A DNA stretch of 64,000 nucleotides from Streptomyces sp. LX-29 (GTDB taxonomy: Bacteria; Actinomycetota; Actinomycetes; Streptomycetales; Streptomycetaceae), in contig NZ_CP089746.1 of the NCBI RefSeq assembly GCF_029541745.1, positions 5,217,559-5,281,558 of the forward strand, read 5' to 3'. Positions 53,701 through 62,700 of this stretch are shown piece after piece. The notes beneath the pieces were generated by a model that saw only the letters and a list, made by a program, of their open reading frames with translations, was not told the origin of the DNA and did not search any database. A program made the position numbers and the translations under genes. Each line of letters starts with the position of its first letter. The stretch's first letter is position 1.

Positions 53701-56700
53701 CGCGCTGCTCACCGAGCCGGTGGAGTGGCCCGAGACCGGCCGCCCGCGCCGGGCCGCCGTCTCCTCCTTCGGCATCAGCGGCACCAACGCGCACACGATC
53801 ATCGAGCAGGCCCCGGCCGAGGAGGCCGCTCCGGCCCGCGGCACGGCCCCGGCCGCGCTGCCGGTGGTCCTGTCCGCCCGCACCGGAGAGGGCCTGCGCG
53901 CCCAGGCCGAGCGGCTGCGCGCGCACCTGGCCGAGGAGCCGGACGCCGCACTCACGGACGTCGGCTTCTCGCTGGCCACCCGGCGCGCCGCCTTCGAGGA
54001 GCGGGCCGCCCTGGTCGTCGCCGACCGCGACGCCCTGCTCGCGGGCCTGGAGGCCCTGTCCGCCGGCCAGTCCGCGCCGGGTCTGGTGACGGGCTCCGCG
54101 GACGGCGGCAAGACGGCGTTCCTGTTCACGGGTCAGGGCAGCCAGCGGCTGGGCATGGGCCGTGAGCTGTACGACGCGTACCCGGTGTTCGCGGACGCGC
54201 TGGACGCGGTCTGCGCGCACCTGGACGGCCACCTTGACCGGCCGCTGAAGGACGTGGTGTTCGGTGACGACGCCGAGCTGCTGCACCAGACCGGCTACAC
54301 CCAGCCCGCGCTGTTCGCGGTCGAGGTGGCGCTCTTCCGCCTGGTCGAAGCCTGGGGCGTGAAGGCGGACTTCCTCTCCGGTCACTCGATCGGCGAGTTG
54401 GCCGCCGCGCATGTCTCTGGTGTGCTGTCCCTGGAGGACGCCTGCACCCTGGTGGCCGCCCGCGGTCGCCTGATGCAGGACCTCCCGGCCGGCGGCGCGA
54501 TGATCGCCGTCCAGGCGACGGAGGACGAGGTCCTTCCGCTGCTCACCCAGGGCGTCAGCATCGCGGCCCTCAACGGCCCCACCTCCGTGGTGATCGCGGG
54601 TGACGAGGACGCGGCTGTCACGATCGCCGGGACCTTCGAGCAGCAGGGTCGTAAGACCAAACGCCTGACCGTCTCGCACGCCTTCCACTCGCCGCGCATG
54701 GACGCGATGCTGGCGGACTTCCGCGCGGTGGCCGAGACGCTGTCGTACGAGGCTCCGCGTATCCCGATCGTCTCCAACCTGACCGGCGCTCTGGTCTCCG
54801 TCGAGGAGATCACCACCGCCGACTTCTGGGTGCGCCACGTCCGGGAGGCCGTGCGCTTCCTCGACGGGATTCGAGCCCTGGAGGCTCAGGGCGTCACCAC
54901 CTTCGTGGAGCTGGGCCCCGACGGCGTCCTCTCTGCCATGGCGCAGGAGTGTGTCGAGGGCGCGGACGCGATCTTCGCCGCCGCGCTGCGCGCCGGCCGT
55001 CCCGAGGCCGAGGCGCTGGTCGCGGCCGTGGCGCGGGCGCACGTCCGCGGCCTCGCCGTGGACTGGGCGGCGTTCTTCGCCGGCACCGGCGCCGCGCGCG
55101 TCGAGCTGCCGACCTACGCCTTCCAGCGGCAGCGCTACTGGCCGAAGGTGTCGTCGCTCTACCTCGGCGACGTCGCGGCCGTGGGCCTGGGCGAGGCCGA
55201 GCACCCGCTGCTGGGGGCGAGCGCCGAACTGCCGGACGCGGACGGGGTGCTGTTCACCGGCCGCCTGGCGCTGTCGACGCACCCCTGGCTGGCCGGCCAC
55301 ACCATCATGGACACGGTCCTGCTGCCGGGCACGGCCTTCGTGGAGCTGGCGATCCGCGCCGGCGACCAGGTGGGCTGCCCGCACCTGGAGGAGCTGACGC
55401 TGGAGGCGCCGCTGGTGCTGCCCGCACAGGGCGGCGTCCAGCTGCGGCTGTCGGTCGCCGCCGCCGACGAGTTCGGCCGCCGCCCGCTGTCGCTGCACTC
55501 CCGCCTCGAGGACCTTCCGGCCGAGGAGCCGTGGACCCGGCACGCCAGCGGTGTGCTCGCGACCGCCGACGGGGTGCCCGGGCCGGCGTTCGAGCTGAGC
55601 GCCTGGCCGCCGGCGGACGCCGTCGAGGTGGAGCTGGGCGACCGCTACGCGGGGCTGCTCGACATCGGCTTCGCCTACGGCCCCGACTTCCAGGGCCTGC
55701 GCAGGGCCTGGCGGCGCGACGGCGAGATCTTCGCCGAGGTGCGGCTGCCCGAGGAGACCCAGGAGGAGGCCGGCCGCTTCGGGCTGCACCCGGCGCTGCT
55801 GGACTCCGCGCTGCACGCCATCGGCATCGGCGGTCTCGGCGTCAGCGACGGCACGGGCCGGCTGCCGTTCGCCTGGAGCGGGGTGTCCCTGTACGCGAGC
55901 GGGGCCTCCGCGCTCCGCGTCCACCTGGCGCCCGTGGGCGCCGAGGGCGTCCGGCTGGAGCTCGCCGACGTGACCGGCGCGCCGGTCGCCGCCGTCGAGT
56001 CCCTCGGCCTGCGCCCGGTCTCGGCCGAGCAGCTGCGGACCGCCCGCACCGCCTACCACGAGTCGCTCTTCCACATGGAGTGGACGGAGCTCACCGGCGC
56101 CGCCGAGGCGGCCCCCGCGGGCCGCTGGGCCGTGCTGGGCTCCGCCGAGCTCCTCGGCGCGGACGTCCCGACGTACGCCGCGTACGCCGACCTGGCCGCC
56201 GCGGTCGACGCGGGTGTCCAGGCCCCCGAGTTCGTCTTCGTCACGCCCGGCGCGACCGGTGACGGGGACGCGGCCGCCGCCGCGCACCACGCCGCCGCGG
56301 AGGCGCTCGGCCTGGTACAGGAGTGGCTGGCGGACGACCGGTTCGCCGACTCCCGGCTGGTCGTGCTGACCTCCGGCGCGGTGGCCGCCGTCCCGGGCGA
56401 GCCGGTGCCCGACGTGGCCCGGGCCGCCGTCTGGGGCCTGCTGCGCTCGGCCCAGTCGGAGAACCCGGACCGGCTGCTGCTGGTCGACCTCGATGAGCGG
56501 GACCTGTCCCGCCGGGCGCTTCCCGGCGCCCTCGCCTCGGGCGAGTCGCAGCTCGCGCTCCGCGCGGGCGTCGCCTCCACGCCGCGGCTGACGCGGGTGG
56601 CCGTGGACGCCGACGCCGAGCGGGAGTTCCGTCCGGCCGCCGACGGCACGGTGCTGGTCACCGGCGCCAGCGGCTCGCTGGGCGGGCTGGTGTCCCGGCA

Positions 56701-59700
56701 CCTGGTGGCCGAGCACGGGGTGCGGAACCTGCTGCTGGTCAGCCGCCGCGGCGCCGAGGCGCCCGGTGCGGCGGAACTCGCCGCCGAGCTGGCCGAGTCC
56801 GGCGCGGACGTCACCTGGGCAGCCTGCGATGTCGCCGACCGGGAGGCGCTGGCCGCCGTCCTGGCGGACATCCCCGCCGCGCACCCGCTGACCGCCGTGG
56901 TGCACACCGCCGGTGTGCTCGACGACGGTGTGATCAGCTCGCTGACCCCCGAGCGCGTCGACCGCGTCATGCGCCCGAAGGTGGACGCGGCCTGGAACCT
57001 GCACGAGCTGACCCGCGAGCTGGACCTGGCGGCGTTCGTCCTCTTCTCGTCCTCCTCCGGCGTCTTCGGCGGCCCGGGCCAGGGCAACTACGCCGCCGCC
57101 AACGCCTTCCTGGACGCGCTGGCCGCGCACCGCCGGGCGAGTGGCCTGCCCGCCACCGCCCTCGCCTGGGGCCTGTGGGCCGGCGGCGGCATGGGCGGCA
57201 CCCTGGACGAGGCCGACATCAGCCGGATGCGGCGCGCCGGTCTGCCGCCGCTGCCGGTGGCCGAGGGACTGGCCCTGCTGGACACCGCCCTGCGGATGCC
57301 CGAGCCGGCGCTGGTGCCGATGCGCGTCGACGTGGCGGCGCTGCGCGCCGTGGCCGCCTCGGGCGCCATCTCGCCGCTGTTGCGCGGCCTGGTCCGGGTC
57401 CCGGTGCGGCGTGCGGCACAGGCCGCGGGGGTCGCCGGCGGCGAGGCCGGGCTGGCCGGGCGGCTCGCCGGGCTCAGCGAGAACGAGCAGGAGCGGATGC
57501 TGCTGGACCTGGTCCGCGGCCAGGTGGCGACCGTGCTCGGCTACGCCGGGGCGGAGACCATCGGCTCGGGTCGGGCGTTCAAGGAACTGGGCTTCGACTC
57601 GCTCACCGCGGTCGAACTCCGCAACCAGCTCAACGCGGTGACGGGGCTGCGGCTCCCGGCCACGCTGATCTTCGACTACCCGGACCCGACCGTCCTCGCC
57701 CGCCACCTGCGGACCGAGCTCGTCGGCACCGGCACCGGCACCGCGGCGCTCGCCCCGGCACCGGTCGTGGCGGCCGTCGGCGACGACGAGCCGATCGCCA
57801 TCGTCGCCATGAGCTGCCGCTACCCGGGCGGGGTGCGCACCCCCGAGGACCTGTGGCAGATGATCGCCGCCGGCGACGACGGCATCTCGCTCTTCCCCGA
57901 CAACCGCGGCTGGGACCTGGACGCCCTCTACGACCCGAACCCGGAGACCCAGGGCACCTCCTACGCCCGCGAGGGCGGCTTCCTGCACGACGCCGCCGAG
58001 TTCGACCCGGCGTTCTTCGGCATCTCGCCGCGTGAGGCGCTGGCCATGGACCCGCAGCAGCGGCTGCTGCTGGAGACCTCCTGGGAGGCGTTCGAGCGGG
58101 CCGGCATCGACCCGCTGTCGGTGCGCGGCAGCCAGACCGGCGTCTTCGCCGGCGTGATGTACCACGACTACGGCTCGCGGCTGCACGCCGCGCCGGAGGA
58201 GGTCGAGGGCTACCTCGGCACCGGCAGCTCCAGCAGCGTCGTCTCCGGCCGCGTCGCGTACACCTTCGGCCTGGAGGGCCCGGCCGTCACGGTCGACACG
58301 GCCTGCTCCTCGTCGCTGGTGGCGCTGCACCTCGCGGCGCAGGCGCTGCGCAACGGCGAGTGCTCGCTGGCCCTCGCCGGCGGCGTCACCGTGATGTTCA
58401 CCCCCGGCACCTTCATCGAGTTCAGCCGGCAGCGCGGGCTCGCCGCCGACGGCCGCTGCAAGTCCTTCGCCGGCGCCGCGGACGGCACCGGCTGGGGCGA
58501 GGGCGCGGGCATGCTGCTCCTGGAGCGGCTCTCCGACGCCCGTCGACACGGCCACGAGGTGCTGGCGATCGTCCGCGGCTCGGCCGTCAACCAGGACGGC
58601 GCGAGCAACGGTCTGACGGCGCCGAACGGCCCGTCGCAGCAGCGCGTCATCCGCCAGGCCCTGGCCAACGCGCGGCTCACCGGCGACCAGGTCGACGTGG
58701 TCGAGGCGCACGGCACCGGCACCACGCTGGGCGACCCGATCGAGGCCCAGGCGCTGCTGGCCACCTACGGCCAGGACCACTCGGCGGAGCGCCCGCTGTG
58801 GCTCGGCTCGGTCAAGTCCAACCTCGGCCACACCCAGGCCGCCTCCGGCGTCGCCGGCGTCATCAAGATGGTGCTCGCCATGCGGCACGGACTGCTGCCC
58901 CAGACGCTGCACGTCGACGAGCCCTCGCCGCACGTGGACTGGACGGCGGGCGCCGTCGAGCTGCTCACCGAGGCCAGGGAGTGGCCGCGCGCCGAGCGCC
59001 CGCGCCGGGCCGGCGTCTCCTCCTTCGGCATCAGCGGCACCAACGCGCACGCCATCATCGAGCAGGCCCCCGAGGCCGACCCGACCGAGGGCGCGGCCGA
59101 GCCGCAGGCCCCCGCGGCCGGCACCGGGCTGCCCTTCGTGCCCGTGCTGCTCTCGGCGCGCGGCGAGGACGGGCTGCGGGCCCAGGCCCAGCGGCTGCGC
59201 GCCCACATCGGCGAGCGGTCGGAGACCGCGGGCGACGACCTGCCCGGCCTGGCCGACCTCGGCTACTCGCTGGCCACCACCCGCGCGGCGCTGGAGCACC
59301 GGGCCGCGCTGGTCGTCGCCGACCGCGACGAGGCGCTGCGTGCCCTGGACGCGCTGGCGCGCGGCGAGGCCGACCCGGCGCAGGTGCTGCGCGGCGTGGC
59401 GACCGAGGGCAAGGTGGCGTTCCTGTTCACCGGACAGGGCAGCCAGCGGCTCGGCATGGGCCGTGAGCTGTACGCCGCCTTCCCCGTCTTCGCGGAGGCG
59501 CTGGACGCCGTCTGCGGAGAGCTGGACCGGCACCTGGACCGGCCGCTGAAGGACGTGCTGTTCGGCGACGACGCCGAGCTGCTGGACCGCACCGGCTACA
59601 CCCAGCCCGCCCTGTTCGCCGTCGAGGTGGCCCTCTACCGCCTGGTCACCGCCTGGGGCCTGCGGCCCGACTACCTGTCCGGCCACTCCATCGGCGAGCT

Positions 59701-62700
59701 GGCCGCCGCCCATGTGGCGGGCGTCCTCTCGCTGGCGGACGCGGCGAAGCTGGTGGCCGCCCGCGGCCGGCTGATGCAGGAACTCCCCGCCGGCGGCGCG
59801 ATGATCGCCGTCCAGGCGACGGAGGACGAGGTCCTGCCGCTGCTCACCGAGCGGGTCGGCGTCGCGGCCCTCAACGGCCCGCGGTCCGTGGTGATCGCGG
59901 GTGACGAGGACGAGGCTCTGCAGATCGCGAGCGGCTTCGAGGCGCAGGGTCGTAAGACCAAGCGGCTCACCGTCAGCCACGCCTTCCACTCGCCGCTCAT
60001 GGAGCCGATGCTCGCGGACTTCCGGAAGCTCGCGGAGGGCCTCACCTTCCACGCCCCGAAGATCCCGATCGTCTCCAACCTGACCGGCGCCGTGGTCACG
60101 GCCGACGAGATCCGGCTGCCGGAGTTCTGGGTCCGCCACGTCCGGGAGGCCGTGCGCTTCCTCGACGGGGTGCGCGCCCTGCACGCCGCCGGCGTCACCA
60201 CCTTCCTCGAACTCGGCCCGGACGGCGTGCTCTCGGCGATGGCCGAGGAGTGCCTGACCGACGCCGCGGACGCCGGCGACACGGCCTTCGCGCCCGCGCT
60301 GCGCACCGGCCGTCCCGAGGCGCGGACGCTGGCCACCGCCCTGGCCCTGGCCCACGTACGGGGCGTCGCCCCGGACTGGGCCGCCTTCTACGCCGGCACC
60401 GGCGCGACCCGCACCGCCCTGCCCACCTACCCGTTCCAGCGCCAGCGCTACTGGCTGGACGTGGGCATCTCCGCCGAGGACGTGGCGTCCGCGGGCCTGG
60501 AGATGGCGGGCCACCCGCTGCTGGGCGCGGCGGTCGAACTCCCCGACACCGGCGGCTTCGTCTTCACCGGCCGGCTGTCGCTGCGCAGCCACCCGTGGCT
60601 GGCCGACCACGCCGTCATGGACACCGTGCTGCTGCCGGGCACAGCCTTCGTCGAGCTGGCGCTGCGCGCCGGCGAGGAGGCCGGCTGTGACACCGTCGAG
60701 GAGCTGACCCTCCAGGCGCCGCTGGTCCTGCCCGAACAGGGCGCCGTACAGCTGCGCCTGGAGCTGACGGCCGCCGACGAGGCCGGGCGGCGGGGCTTGA
60801 GCCTGCACTCCCGCCGCGAGGAGGCCGAGGCCGACGAGCCGTGGACCCGGCACGCCACCGGCTTCCTGGCCCCCGGCGCGGCGGCCCCCGCCGAGCCCTT
60901 CCCGGACGTCTGGCCGCCCGCCGGCGCGACCGCCCTCGACACCGCCGACTTCTACCCGGGCGCGGCCGCCGCCGGGCTCGGCTACGGCCCGGTGTTCCAG
61001 GGCCTGACGGCCGCCTGGCGCGCCGGCGACGAGCTGTTCGCCGAGGTCCGGCTGCCCCAGGGCTTCGAGACCCAGGCCGGTGAGTTCGGGCTGCACCCGG
61101 CGCTGCTGGATTCGGCACTGCACGCGCTGGGCCTGGACGGCTCCGGCGAGGGCGCGCGGCTGCCGTTCGCCTGGACCGGGGCGCGGCTGCACGCCGCCGG
61201 CGCCGCCGGGCTGCGGGTCCGGCTGCGGCCGGCCGACGGCGGCGTGGCGCTCCAGCTCGCCGACGCCACCGGCACGGCGGTCGCCTCCATCGACCAGCTG
61301 GTGTTGCGCCCGGTCTCCGCCGAGCAGCTGAACGCCGCGCGCACCGCGCACCATGAGTCGCTGTTCCGGCCCGAGTGGACGGCGCTGCCGCTGCCCGCGG
61401 AGCAGACCGGCGAGGTGCCGCTCGGCCAGCGCTGGGCGGCGCTGGGCGGCGAGCCGTTCGCCGTCGTCGGCCGGACCCTGGACGGCTATGCCGACCTGGC
61501 CGCGCTGGCCGCCGCCGACGGGGCCGTCCCGGACGTCGTCTTCGTCCCGCTGGCCGCGGCCGGCACCGGGCCGCAGCTGCCCGAGACCGCCCGCGCCGCC
61601 GCCCGCGACGCCCTGGAGCTGGTGCGGGCGTGGGTGACGGAACCCCGGTTCGAGGACGCGCGGCTGGTGTTCGTCACCCGCGGCGCCGTCGCCGCCGGCG
61701 CCGGCGAGGAGCTCGCCGACCCGGCCCACGCCACCGTGTGGGGCCTGGTCCGCACCGCCCAGTCGGAGCACCCCGGACGCCTCGTCCTGGTCGACACCGA
61801 CGCCACCGACGCCTCGCGGCGGGCCCTGCCCGCTGCGCTCGGCGCCGAAGAGCCGCAGCTCGCGCTGCGCTCCGGCACGGCGCACGCCTTCCGGCTGGCC
61901 CGCGTCCCGGCCCAGGACACCGGCACCGCGCCGGAGTTCGACCCGGCCGGCACCGTCCTGCTGACCGGCGCCAGCGGCACCCTCGGCGCGCTGTTCGCCC
62001 GCCACCTGGTGGCCGAGCGGGGCGTACGCCACCTGCTGCTGGCCAGCCGGCGCGGCGAACGCGCCCCCGGCGCGGCCGAACTCGCCACCGAGCTGACGGC
62101 GCTGGGCGCCGAGGTCACCTGGGCGGCCTGCGACGCCGCCGACCGTGAGGCGCTGAAGCGGCTCCTCGGCGCGATCCCGGCCGAGCATCCGCTGACCGCG
62201 GTGGTGCACACCGCGGGTGTGCTGGACGACGGTGTGATCGACTCGCTCACCGGCGAGCGGCTCGACGCGGTGCTGCGACCCAAGGTGGACGCCGCGTGGA
62301 ACCTGCACGAGCTCACCGAGGGCCTGGAGCTGTCCGCGTTCGTGCTCTTCTCCTCCGCCGCCGGCGTGTTCGGCAGCGCCGGGCAGGGCAACTACGCCGC
62401 GGCCAACACCTTCCTGGACGCCCTGGCGCGGCACCGCGCCGCCCGCGGCCTGCCCGCCACCTCACTGGCCTGGGGCCTGTGGGTGGCGGCCGGCGGCATG
62501 GCGGGCAGCCTGGACGAGTCCGACGTGACCCGGATGCAGCGCGGCGGCTACGCGGCGCTGCCGCAGGACGAGGGCCTGGCCCTGTTCGACCTGGCCGGCA
62601 CGCTGGCGGAGCCGGTGCTGGTCCCGATCCGGCTCGACACCGGGGCGCTGCGCGCCCAGGCCGCCGCCGGGATGCTGCCCACGCTGCTGCGCGGCCTGGT

